Assembly (NCBI RefSeq): GCF_039537875.1
Contig: NZ_BAABBI010000006.1
Coordinates: 1-64,000 of the forward strand
Length of the DNA stretch: 64,000 nucleotides
Origin: Corallibacter vietnamensis
GTDB lineage: Bacteria > Bacteroidota > Bacteroidia > Flavobacteriales > Flavobacteriaceae
Reading direction: 5' to 3'
The notes under the pieces are model-generated. The model was given only the letters and a program-made list of their open reading frames with translations, was not told the origin of the DNA and did not search any database. How positions within the stretch are numbered: the first letter of the stretch is position 1; each line of letters begins with the position of its first letter. Below, piece by piece: positions 1 to 7,109 of this stretch. The translations under genes and the position numbers were made by a program.

Positions 1-414
1 TTTTATTCTAATTTAGGTAAACACTTTAGACATATCTTTGACTTTTATAACGCTATTTTAGATTATAATGAAAACTATAGCGTTGACCTTACTATTAAAT
101 CTAGAAATTCTTGCGCTGAAGATGATATTAGTAAAGCTTGTGATTATTTGGATTATGTTGTTAAAAAATTATCTGCATTGGATGAGAGTATGATGAAAAA
201 AAAAGTTTTTGTTATTGATGATTTGGGAAATGGTAAAATAAAAATGAAGTACACTTTTGAGGCTTTGTTATCACAAGCAAATAGTCATACTATCCACCAT
301 TATGCTATAATAGCTTATATACTAAACACTTTGGGTGTAAAAATAGAAGATGATACATTTGGGTATAATCCAACAACGCCAAAAAACAAACCTATTTTTA
401 AAGCTGAAAATTAA
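1..414 (+). CDS. DinB-like protein, 3' part only (cut by window edge)
   Basis: The reading frame is open from the first base to the TAA at 412-414, giving 137 visible residues, so the true start lies outside the window. Histidines near the visible start (GKHFRHIFDF) and near the C-terminus (SHTIHHYAIIAYIL) sit as expected for the second and third metal-binding positions of the DinB/YfiT four-helix-bundle superfamily. These are putative metal-dependent hydrolases or thiol transferases of mostly unknown substrate. A TTG at 148 lies inside the domain and is not a credible start. The gene converges on the small membrane protein gene at 411, with a 4-bp overlap of the stops. The family call is moderately secure; the exact function is unknown. 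Confidence 0.65.
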   Translation, partial: FYSNLGKHFRHIFDFYNAILDYNENYSVDLTIKSRNSCAEDDISKACDYLDYVVKKLSALDESMMKKKVFVIDDLGNGKIKMKYTFEALLSQANSHTIHHYAIIAYILNTLGVKIEDDTFGYNPTTPKNKPIFKAEN

Positions 415-647
415 TTTTTTTTGTAGAACATGCTATCCATAATAGTTTTAAGTCCTTTAAAAACAAGAAAAATAGCTAGAATACAGATTAGAATAGCTAC
501 AATTAAAATAGGAATATAAAGTGGTTTTTCTTGATTACTAAAGGCAATATATAGTAAAGTAGGACCAAGAAACATGCATAATAATGATATGCCCATTGTT
601 TTTATTCCTTTGACTAAAATTGTTTTATTGGTTCTTTTGGTTTCCAT
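411..647 (-). CDS. Small two-TM membrane protein, probably DUF6095 family
   Basis: A 78-residue protein with two hydrophobic segments, at about residues 15-35 and 44-64, a positively charged N-terminus (KRTNK) and a charged C-terminal tail. It resembles the short Flavobacteriia proteins catalogued as DUF6095, which often sit next to murQ. That assignment is from memory of the family and was not searched. The start ATG lies 23 bp inside the 3' end of murQ, so translation is probably coupled to murQ in one operon. No catalytic motif is visible and no function can be assigned. Confidence 0.6.
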   Translation of the reverse strand: METKRTNKTILVKGIKTMGISLLCMFLGPTLLYIAFSNQEKPLYIPILIVAILICILAIFLVFKGLKTIMDSMFYKKN

Positions 648-1455
648 TTTTATAATTTTGGATTGCTAAACGAACATTTTTGTGTTTATCTAATAATAAT
701 TTCGCTTGTTGTTCATTAATGTTAAGCTCTGATGATAACATTCTAATAGCTCTATCAACCAATTTATCATTGCTTAACTGCATATCAACCATTTTATTTC
801 CTTTAACTTTCCCCAGTTGAGCCATAGTTGCAGTAGAAATCATATTAAGAATCAGTTTTTGAGCTGTGCCAGCTTTCATTCTAGAACTTCCTGTAACAAA
901 TTCAGGACCTACAATTGCTTCTATTGGATATTGAGCAGTTTTAGATAAAGGGCTATTATGATTACATGTAATACATCCTGTAATAATATTTTCTTGATTA
1001 CATTTTTTTAGACCGGCAATTACATAAGGAGTTGTTCCTGAAGCAGCAATGCCTACTACAACATCTTTATCTGAAATATTATAATCACATAAATCATCCC
1101 ATGCTTGGGTTGTTGAATCTTCTGCAAACTCTACAGCTTTTCTAATTGCGTTATCGCCACCTGCAATTAATCCAATAACTACATTGTGGGAAACACCAAA
1201 AGTAGGTGGACATTCAGATGCGTCTAAAATACCTAATCTACCGCTTGTCCCTGCGCCAATGTAAAATAGACGACCACCCAATTGTAATTTTTTGACAATT
1301 TGTTCAACTAAAACCTCAATTTGAGGTAACGCTTTTTCTACAGCTAAAGGAACTGTTTTGTCTTCAGTATTAATATTAGTTAATATTTCTGTAATGGTCA
1401 TCTTTTCAAGATGATTGTAATGTGAATCTTGTTCGGTTGTTTTTGTAAAGCTCAT
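625..1455 (-). CDS. murQ: N-acetylmuramic acid 6-phosphate etherase
   Basis: MurQ cleaves the lactyl ether of MurNAc-6-phosphate to give GlcNAc-6-phosphate and D-lactate during cell-wall recycling in the cytoplasm. The 276-residue protein shows a SIS domain with GAGTSGRLGILDASECPPTF at about residues 68-87, where the Glu of DASE is the catalytic acid of the family. GTSSRMKAGTAQK further on is also typical. An ATG at 1521 is in frame but adds 22 residues unlike the family. The ATG at 1453-1455 (MSFTKTTEQ) gives the usual length and lies just below a -7 promoter motif at 1463-1470. The downstream small membrane protein overlaps its 3' end. Confidence 0.95.
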   Translation of the reverse strand: MSFTKTTEQDSHYNHLEKMTITEILTNINTEDKTVPLAVEKALPQIEVLVEQIVKKLQLGGRLFYIGAGTSGRLGILDASECPPTFGVSHNVVIGLIAGGDNAIRKAVEFAEDSTTQAWDDLCDYNISDKDVVVGIAASGTTPYVIAGLKKCNQENIITGCITCNHNSPLSKTAQYPIEAIVGPEFVTGSSRMKAGTAQKLILNMISTATMAQLGKVKGNKMVDMQLSNDKLVDRAIRMLSSELNINEQQAKLLLDKHKNVRLAIQNYKNGNQKNQ

Positions 1456-1462
1456 ATAAAAA

Positions 1463-1470
1463 CAAAAATA
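1463..1470 (-). promoter_or_regulatory. -7 promoter motif of murQ
   Basis: Read on the minus strand this is TATTTTTG, matching the Bacteroidota -7 consensus TAnnTTTG. It ends only 7 bases before the murQ ATG, so the mRNA would have a leader of a few bases at most. No TTG was found at the ideal -33 distance. Confidence 0.45.
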
Positions 1471-1588
1471 CGGAATTTTGTAAAGCGTTAGTGATGGAAA
1501 CGGCATCCTTTTGTTTAACAAAAGATATAGTGTAGAGCACGTGCCTTTTTATGGAGTTTGTCATAAAAAGGTAACGCCCAATTATAAA

Positions 1589-1614
1589 AAAAGCTCCTTT
1601 TTAAAGGAGCTTTT
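1589..1614 (-). terminator. Rho-independent terminator downstream of icd
   Basis: A 12-bp inverted repeat (AAAAGCTCCTTT / AAAGGAGCTTTT) with a 2-base loop, A-rich on one side and T-rich on the other. It lies just past the stop codon of the isocitrate dehydrogenase gene and could also stop transcription from the other direction. Confidence 0.85.
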
Positions 1615-1626
1615 ATAAGTTATTAA

Positions 1627-3852
1627 TTAAAGAGAATTTATAATATTGTTTAATGTATCGCTTGGTCTCATTGCTTGACTTGCCAATGATTCATTTGGTT
1701 CATAATAACCACCAATATTCATTGATTTTCCTTGTGCGCTATTTAGTTCATTTACTATTTGAGTTTCATTTTCTTTTAGTTGATTAGCTACTGCAGAAAA
1801 TTGCTCTTTTAATTCAGAATCTACGTCTTGATTTGCTAAAGCTTCTGCCCAATACATAGCTAAATAAAAATGACTACCACGATTATCTAATTCGTTTACC
1901 TTACGAGAAGGAGATTTACCATTGTCTAGGAACTTATCAGTAGCATCATCTAGTGTGTCAGCTAATACTTTTGCTTTTGCATTACTATTAGCAATTGAAA
2001 AATGTTCTAATGATACTGCCAATGCTAAAAATTCACCTAAAGAATCCCAACGTAAGTGATTTTCTTCTTCAAATTGTTGTACGTGTTTTGGAGCTGATCC
2101 ACCAGCACCAGTTTCAAATAAGCCACCACCATTCATTAATGGTACTATTGATAACATTTTTGCACTTGTTCCTAATTCTAAAATAGGGAATAGGTCAGTT
2201 AAGTAATCACGTAATACATTTCCAGTAACAGAGATTGTATCATTACCTTCTTTTATTCTTGCTAGTGTGAAATGAGTAGCCTCAATAGGAGAAAGAATTC
2301 TTATGTCTAATCCTGTTGTGTCATGATTTGGTAAATATTTATTTACCTTTTTTATTAATTCTGCATCATGAGCTCTGTTTTTATCTAACCAAAATACAGC
2401 AGGTGTATTAGATGCTTTTGCTCTTGTTACTGCAAGTTCAACCCAGTTTTGAATAGGAGCATCTTTTACTTGACACATTCTCCAGATATCACCAGTTTCA
2501 ACATTGTGCTCAATAAGAACATTTCCTTTTGCGTCTATTACTTGAACTTTTCCGTTACCAGGAATTTCAAATGTTTTATCATGAGATCCATATTCTTCTG
2601 CTTTTTGAGCCATTAGACCTACGTTTGGAACTGTCCCCATAGTCGTTGGATCAAAAGCACCGTGCTGCTTACAAAAATCAATAGTTGCTGTATAAACACC
2701 AGCATAGCTGCTATCTGGTATAACAGCTTTTGTATCTTGTTGTTTTCCTTCTTTATTCCACATTTGGCCAGATGTACGAATCATAGCTGGCATTGATGCA
2801 TCAATAATTACGTCACTTGGTACATGTAAGTTGGTAATTCCTTTATCAGAGTTTACCATAGCTAAATCAGGACCATTGTTAAAAGCTGTTTCAATATCAG
2901 CTTCAATTTCTTTACGTTTAGCTTCTGGAAGCTCGTTAAGATTTGATATTAAGTTACCAAAACCATTGTTAACATCAACACCTATTTCTTTAAAAGTTTC
3001 TCCGTGTTTTTCAAAAAGGTCTTTAAAGAATACTTTTACAGCATGTCCAAAAATAATTGGATCACTAACTTTCATCATGGTAGCTTTCATGTGTAAAGAG
3101 AATAAGACACCTTGATTTTTCGCGTCTTTTACTTGTTCATCTAAAAATGCTAATAAAGCTTTTTTGCTCATTACAGTAGCATCGATAATTTCTCCTTGTA
3201 AAAGGTTTAAACGATCTTTTAATACTGTTTTTGATCCAGTTTCGTCTGTAAATTGAATACTAACTGTATCTGCTTGTTCCATGGTTAGTGACTTCTCATT
3301 ATGGGCAAAATCACCTGCTTCCATTGTAGCAACATGTGTTTTAGAATCTGATGACCAAGCGCCCATTGCATGTGGGTGTTTTTTGGCATAATTTTTTACA
3401 GCCTTTGGTGCACGTCTATCAGAGTTTCCTTCACGTAGTACAGGGTTTACAGCACTACCTTTTATTTTGTCATATCGACTTTTAATATCTTTTGCTTCGT
3501 CAGTGTTAGTGTCTTCTGGGTAATCAGGCACTTTGTATCCTTGTGCTTGTAATTCTTTAATAGCAGCTTTTAGCTGTGGTATTGAAGCACTAATATTTGG
3601 AAGTTTTATAATATTAGCTTCTGGTTTTTTTACAAGGTCTCCTAATTGAGCTAATGCATCTTCAACTTTTTGATCAGCATTTAAAAAATCAGGGAATGTT
3701 GCTAAAATTCTTCCAGCTAATGAGATATCTTTTGTTTCAACTTGTACTCCTGAAGATTTAGTAAAAGCTTTAACAATAGGTAAAAAAGAATAAGTTGCTA
3801 AAGCTGGGGCTTCATCTGTTTTTGTATAGATAATAGTTGGAGTATTTGCCAT
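1627..3852 (-). CDS. icd: NADP-dependent isocitrate dehydrogenase, monomeric type
   Basis: This is the large monomeric IDH (741 residues, the usual size) that converts isocitrate to 2-oxoglutarate, CO2 and NADPH in the TCA cycle. It is unrelated in length to the dimeric 400-residue enzyme. Diagnostic blocks include LREGNSDRRAP at about 139-149, where the Ser, Asn and Arg residues contact isocitrate, and conserved DASMPAMIRTSGQMW and WLDKNRAHDAEL segments. The start at 3852 (MANTPTIIYTKTDEAP) matches the family N-terminus. The gene stands alone between its own -7 promoter at 3901-3908 and its terminator at 1589-1614. Confidence 0.97.
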   Translation of the reverse strand: MANTPTIIYTKTDEAPALATYSFLPIVKAFTKSSGVQVETKDISLAGRILATFPDFLNADQKVEDALAQLGDLVKKPEANIIKLPNISASIPQLKAAIKELQAQGYKVPDYPEDTNTDEAKDIKSRYDKIKGSAVNPVLREGNSDRRAPKAVKNYAKKHPHAMGAWSSDSKTHVATMEAGDFAHNEKSLTMEQADTVSIQFTDETGSKTVLKDRLNLLQGEIIDATVMSKKALLAFLDEQVKDAKNQGVLFSLHMKATMMKVSDPIIFGHAVKVFFKDLFEKHGETFKEIGVDVNNGFGNLISNLNELPEAKRKEIEADIETAFNNGPDLAMVNSDKGITNLHVPSDVIIDASMPAMIRTSGQMWNKEGKQQDTKAVIPDSSYAGVYTATIDFCKQHGAFDPTTMGTVPNVGLMAQKAEEYGSHDKTFEIPGNGKVQVIDAKGNVLIEHNVETGDIWRMCQVKDAPIQNWVELAVTRAKASNTPAVFWLDKNRAHDAELIKKVNKYLPNHDTTGLDIRILSPIEATHFTLARIKEGNDTISVTGNVLRDYLTDLFPILELGTSAKMLSIVPLMNGGGLFETGAGGSAPKHVQQFEEENHLRWDSLGEFLALAVSLEHFSIANSNAKAKVLADTLDDATDKFLDNGKSPSRKVNELDNRGSHFYLAMYWAEALANQDVDSELKEQFSAVANQLKENETQIVNELNSAQGKSMNIGGYYEPNESLASQAMRPSDTLNNIINSL

Positions 3853-3900
3853 AGTTGTTTAATATTTAGTTTTGTTAAATTACTTTTTATGAAAGTCTTG

Positions 3901-3908
3901 CAAATATA
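3901..3908 (-). promoter_or_regulatory. -7 promoter motif of icd
   Basis: Minus-strand TATATTTG, a perfect TAnnTTTG match, about 48 bases upstream of the icd start. This leaves a conventional leader of about 40 bases. No TTG lies at the ideal -33 spacing. Confidence 0.6.
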
Positions 3909-3969
3909 CAAAATTCATGTGTTTTTTAAACATGTTGATGTTCAGTGTTTAAGGTTTTTATGGGCGATT

Positions 3970-4542
3970 TTAATCAATTGTAATATTGAAATCTTTTAAT
4001 AAACCTAATACCTCATTTTTTGAAAACTTTGTATGATTTAAGATATTTTTACTTGGGTTTATTCTGTAATTATATGAAGACCTAAAATCGACATTTTTTA
4101 GATTCGTGTTGCTAAAAATACTTTTGTTTAAATCACAGTTTTTGAATTTTGAGTTTTCTAGATTGGCATCAGAAAAATCGACACTTTCTAAATTACAATC
4201 TACAAACTGTATGTTTTTTATTTTACTATTATAAAATGATGATAAGCTCATGTTTGAGTTTATAAAAGAGAACTCAATTAAAAACTGATTACATTCATTA
4301 AAAGGAACTCCTAGTATCTTACAATTTTTAAATATTACACCTTTAAAAGTGGTGTCTTTTATTTTCACAGAACTTAAATTGCAATTAATGAATTCACATT
4401 CTAAAAATGAAATATAGGATAGATAACCGTTAGAAAAATTACAGTCTATAAAAGTGCAATTGTCATATTCAGCTTTTTCTAGAGCTAAATTTGTGAAATC
4501 TTTTTTTGTAAAAGTTTTATCTAAAACTAGAGGAAGGTTCAT
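3970..4542 (-). CDS. Pentapeptide repeat protein, Qnr-like
   Basis: The 190-residue protein has a run of five-residue repeats with a central Phe or Leu (for example NCTFIDCNF, ANLEN, NLKNVDF) from about residue 15 to 155, which predicts a right-handed quadrilateral beta-helix. Many repeats carry Cys before or after the central position. The C-terminal tail, with YRINPSKN followed by VLGLLKDFNI, resembles the C-terminal helix block of Qnr and related proteins, which mimic DNA and bind gyrase. No signal peptide is seen. The gene is monocistronic, with a long gene-free stretch upstream. The fold is near certain; gyrase protection is only an inference from the tail. Confidence 0.85.
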   Translation of the reverse strand: MNLPLVLDKTFTKKDFTNLALEKAEYDNCTFIDCNFSNGYLSYISFLECEFINCNLSSVKIKDTTFKGVIFKNCKILGVPFNECNQFLIEFSFINSNMSLSSFYNSKIKNIQFVDCNLESVDFSDANLENSKFKNCDLNKSIFSNTNLKNVDFRSSYNYRINPSKNILNHTKFSKNEVLGLLKDFNITID

Positions 4543-4590
4543 TTATAAGATGTAAGTTATGTTTTACAAACATAAAGTTTATTAAAAACA

Positions 4591-4635
4591 AAAGCCATAT
4601 CAGAATAGAATTTAATCTATTTTTGATATGGCTTT
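4591..4635. terminator. Long bidirectional hairpin, probable terminator
   Basis: A 12-bp inverted repeat (AAAGCCATATCA at 4591-4602, TGATATGGCTTT at 4624-4635) is extended by a second inner stem (AATAGA with TCTATT) with a small bulge, giving about 18 paired positions over 45 nt. It has A- and T-rich flanks. No gene ends beside it: the pentapeptide gene starts at 4542 and points away. It may therefore terminate an unannotated transcript coming from the right. Confidence 0.6.
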
Positions 4636-5090
4636 CTTTGAAATAGCTTTTTTGATCTATTAACTATACTGTTAAATTTTGATAATTTAAGATTCATCAC
4701 CTTAATACTATCTTTTCAATTCAAATACAACTATTTCAAAAGGTACATTTTGTTTACAACTTTCAAAATGTATTGACTTGTTGATAAAATGCACTTGATG
4801 ATTGTTTTTAGAAAGCTATTGCTTTAAAATTAACTGTTTTATGATTAGTGTTTTTAAAGCGATGCTTATTAAGTATTTCTACTTATTAAGTGTATTCTTC
4901 TTAAAAAACAATCAATATTAAAGAACGTTTCTTTATACAGCTTAACACAATATTCAAATTCATTGTTGAAACCAACATGGATGTTGTGTTAAACTGTTTT
5001 ACTAAATTACAAAATTGTTTGAGTTATTTTGTTTTTTTAATAATTTAGTTTTCAACCATTTATGAACTAAAGTTATTAACTTTTGTTAAT
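4636..5090. other. Gene-free stretch rich in inverted repeats
   Basis: No credible protein-coding frame was found here on either strand. The stretch holds a 9-bp perfect inverted repeat (TACATTTTG 4744-4752, CAAAATGTA 4764-4772), a 10-bp direct repeat (CTTATTAAGT at 4865-4874 and 4882-4891), a small AAAGAA/TTCTTT hairpin near 4921-4935, and the larger hairpin at 4938-4996. It is bracketed by the hairpin at 4591-4635 and the rplS terminator at 5094-5119. It could encode a small RNA, but no good TAnnTTTG promoter was found in it. Confidence 0.4.
4938..4996. other. Extended stem-loop, possible structured RNA
   Basis: Outer arms CAGCTTAACACAA (4938-4950) and TTGTGTTAAACTG (4984-4996) pair over 13 positions including one G-T. 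Inside them CATTGTTG (4961-4968) and CAACATG (4973-4979) form a second stem with one bulge and an AAAC loop. The stacked arrangement is stronger than expected by chance in such AT-rich sequence. Its strand and role are unknown. Confidence 0.45.
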
Positions 5091-5093
5091 AAA

Positions 5094-5119
5094 AAAAGCC
5101 TTGCAAATACAAGGCTTTT
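5094..5119 (-). terminator. Rho-independent terminator of rplS
   Basis: A perfect 10-bp inverted repeat, AAAAGCCTTG / CAAGGCTTTT, with a 6-base loop, about 20 bp past the rplS stop codon and followed on the minus strand by T residues. Confidence 0.85.
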
Positions 5120-5138
5120 CAATGTTATTAAACGTTTA

Positions 5139-5492
5139 TTAACGTTTCATGCTTTCTTTAATTCTAGCTTTCTTACCAGTAAGACCTCTGAAGTAATAAA
5201 TACGAGCTCTACGTACTTTACCTCTTTTGTTGATTTCTACTTTTTGTAAAGCTGGCATGTTGATTGGGAAAATACGCTCAACACCAATTGATCCAGACAT
5301 TTTTCTAATAGTGAAAGTTTCAGAAGTACCAGTACCTCTTTTTTGAATTACGACACCTCTAAAAAACTGTGTACGTGTTTTACTACCTTCTTTAATTTCG
5401 TAGTATACAGTAATAGTGTCACCAGCACTAAATTTTGGTAAGTCTTTTCTTGTTACAAATTCGTCTTGTACAAATTTTACTAAAGATTCCAT
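5139..5492 (-). CDS. rplS: 50S ribosomal protein L19
   Basis: bL19 sits at the 30S-50S subunit interface. The 117-residue form that starts at ATG 5490-5492 (MESLVKFVQDEF) has the normal family length. An upstream ATG at 5528 would add 12 residues with no family support. Characteristic blocks are FSAGDTITVYYEIKEG, RTQFFRGVVIQKRGTG, SGSIGVERIFPI and the basic tail KVRRARIYYFRG. It follows trmD, keeping the trmD-rplS order common in bacteria, but has its own promoter at 5566-5595 and a short structured leader, so it is likely also regulated separately. Confidence 0.97.
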   Translation of the reverse strand: MESLVKFVQDEFVTRKDLPKFSAGDTITVYYEIKEGSKTRTQFFRGVVIQKRGTGTSETFTIRKMSGSIGVERIFPINMPALQKVEINKRGKVRRARIYYFRGLTGKKARIKESMKR

Positions 5493-5563
5493 ATCTTTAA
5501 AATTATTATAGTTAGTTCGAAACAACATTCACGATTCTCGCCAGAGGTTAACCCGAAATTGGC
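5493..5563 (-). promoter_or_regulatory. Structured 5' leader of rplS, candidate L19 autoregulatory RNA
   Basis: The predicted transcript starts at about 5561-5563. Within its first 30 bases it holds a stem closed by GCCA and TGGC around an inner GGTTAACC palindrome, followed by a GTTTCGAAC mini-hairpin and then an A/T-rich stretch before the ATG. L19 leaders have been proposed in Flavobacteria. Equating this one with that class is an inference from position and size, not from a covariance-model search. Confidence 0.5.
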
Positions 5564-5565
5564 TG

Positions 5566-5595
5566 CAAAGATAATTAATAATTAATAACCAACAA
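5566..5595 (-). promoter_or_regulatory. Promoter of rplS
   Basis: On the minus strand a TTG (5593-5595, with another at 5590-5592) is followed after 16-19 bases by TATCTTTG (5566-5573). This matches the Bacteroidota consensus TTG-N17-23-TAnnTTTG at both elements. It lies in the 130-bp gap between trmD and rplS. Confidence 0.75.
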
Positions 5596-5622
5596 TTTTT
5601 AATGTGATTTTTTAATTCTTAT

Positions 5623-6300
5623 CTAGTCATCAAGTAAATCTGGACGTCTCTCTTTTGTTCTATTGTATGCTTGTTCTTCTCGCCACTTTTCAATTTCAGG
5701 AAAATTTCCACTGAATAGTATTTCTGGAACTTTCAAACCTTTGTATTCTCGTGGCCTAGTATAAATTGGAGGAGCTAATAAATTGTCTTGAAAAGAATCT
5801 GTTAGGGCAGATGTTTCGTTACCTAAAACACCAGGAATAAGTCTTATTACAGCATCACAAAGTACAGCGGCGCCTAATTCTCCGCCAGATAGCACATAAT
5901 CTCCAATGGATATTTCTCGAGTGACAAATAAATCTCTTACACGTTGGTCAACGCCTTTGTAGTGCCCGCAAAGTATAATGATATTTTCTTTTAAAGAGAT
6001 TTGATTTGCAATACCTTGGTTTAAGGTTTCGCCATCTGGAGTCATATAAATAACTTCATCATAAGTGCGTTCAGATTGAAGTTTAGAGATGCATTTATCT
6101 ATTGGTTCTATCATCATAACCATACCAGCACCGCCTCCAAACTGATAATCATCTATAGACTTATAGTTGTCTGTGGTATAATCTCTTAAATTATGAAAAT
6201 GAACTTCTACTAAATTAGCGTCTATAGCTCTTTTTAAAATTGAAGCCTCAAAAGGGCTTTGTAGAAGTTCTGGTAAAACGGTTATTATATCAATACGCAT
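5623..6300 (-). CDS. trmD: tRNA (guanine-37-N1)-methyltransferase
   Basis: TrmD methylates G37 next to the anticodon using SAM and prevents +1 frameshifting. The 225-residue protein has the SPOUT trefoil-knot signatures MTPDG (86-90), CGHYKGVDQR (111-120) and GDYVLSGGE (133-141), plus the flexible linker leading to SFQDNLL, where the conserved Asp acts as the general base in the family. Length and N-terminus (MRIDIITVLPELL) are standard. It lies between a coiled-coil membrane protein gene upstream and rplS downstream. Confidence 0.97.
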   Translation of the reverse strand: MRIDIITVLPELLQSPFEASILKRAIDANLVEVHFHNLRDYTTDNYKSIDDYQFGGGAGMVMMIEPIDKCISKLQSERTYDEVIYMTPDGETLNQGIANQISLKENIIILCGHYKGVDQRVRDLFVTREISIGDYVLSGGELGAAVLCDAVIRLIPGVLGNETSALTDSFQDNLLAPPIYTRPREYKGLKVPEILFSGNFPEIEKWREEQAYNRTKERRPDLLDD

Positions 6301-6375
6301 TGCAATGTCTTAAGAAATGCAAAGATGCAAAGAATATGGTGAAAATAAAATATGATTTATTTACAGTTTTATAGG

Positions 6376-6978
6376 CTAGTTATTTTTTTGCTTATTTATT
6401 TCGTCTTGTAATTGGCGTCTTACTTTTTGTTCGCGTTCTAGGGCTATTTTTCTGTGTTCTTCAAATTCTTCTTCAGTCTCTTCTAGAGATTTTTTTGCTT
6501 GCTTTGTTACAGCGTTACTGTTTTTGAATTTGTAGATAAAGAATAATAGTAAAACAAATAAGCCTCCAATAATAGACCACATTAATGCGTTGTAACTAGC
6601 TTTGCTCATTTGTAAACCAAATAATGACATATTGTTTTTTTCATTATTTGTTTTTTCTAATGTTGCTTTTGTATCGTTTAAGTTTGTTTTTAAACTAGCA
6701 ATCTCATTGGTTTGATTTGTTACTATAGCTTGTGTATCTGCAAGATTTTTATGTATAGCGTTTAGTGAATCTATAGTGTGAGCTTTTAAGGTATATAGCC
6801 ACGTTTTTTTTACAACTTTATAATCTTGATAATTGTTAGATTTTCTTATTACGTACTCAAATTGATTATCTATTGTTCCACTATTTAATGAAAGTTTATC
6901 ATCATCTGTGGTTGATTGTGCATGAATGTTGAATGATAAAAATAAAGTAACTAAAGTTAAAAATTTAAGACTATTCAT
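6376..6978 (-). CDS. Exported coiled-coil protein with one TM segment, conserved beside trmD
   Basis: The 200-residue protein has an N-terminal signal peptide (about 1-20, ending in IHAQ), a Thr/Asn/Leu-rich probable coiled coil (about 65-115), a single strong membrane segment (about 131-150) and a charged coiled-coil tail rich in Glu, Arg and Gln. It shows no methyltransferase motif. Homologues in Flavobacteriia are sometimes labelled tRNA (guanine-N1)-methyltransferase, apparently only because they neighbour trmD. It is transcribed toward trmD with a gap of about 75 bp. Its function is unknown; an envelope scaffold role is a guess from architecture. Confidence 0.7.
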   Translation of the reverse strand: MNSLKFLTLVTLFLSFNIHAQSTTDDDKLSLNSGTIDNQFEYVIRKSNNYQDYKVVKKTWLYTLKAHTIDSLNAIHKNLADTQAIVTNQTNEIASLKTNLNDTKATLEKTNNEKNNMSLFGLQMSKASYNALMWSIIGGLFVLLLFFIYKFKNSNAVTKQAKKSLEETEEEFEEHRKIALEREQKVRRQLQDEINKQKNN

Positions 6979-7044
6979 TGGGTGTTTTTTGTTTGACAGT
7001 ATGTTGCGAAAATAAGAAATAAAGTTTAGTTTTTCTACTAATGA

Positions 7045-7068
7045 AAAGCCTCACTTTTGTGAGGCTTT
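7045..7068 (-). terminator. Rho-independent terminator downstream of the GAPDH gene
   Basis: A perfect 10-bp inverted repeat, AAAGCCTCAC / GTGAGGCTTT, around a TTTT loop, with T residues following on both strands. It lies about 40 bp past the GAPDH stop codon. Confidence 0.85.
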
Positions 7069-7109
7069 ATTTATATACGGTCAAAATTTATTTTTGGATG
7101 TTTATACTA

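Noticed and set aside
2831..3115. Plus-strand open frame over the isocitrate dehydrogenase gene
   Set aside because: It is antisense to conserved IDH sequence, with no promoter or leader features.
4865..4891. Two copies of CTTATTAAGT as the start of a CRISPR-like array
   Set aside because: There are only two short copies 17 bp apart, with no spacers of regular length and no cas genes in the window.
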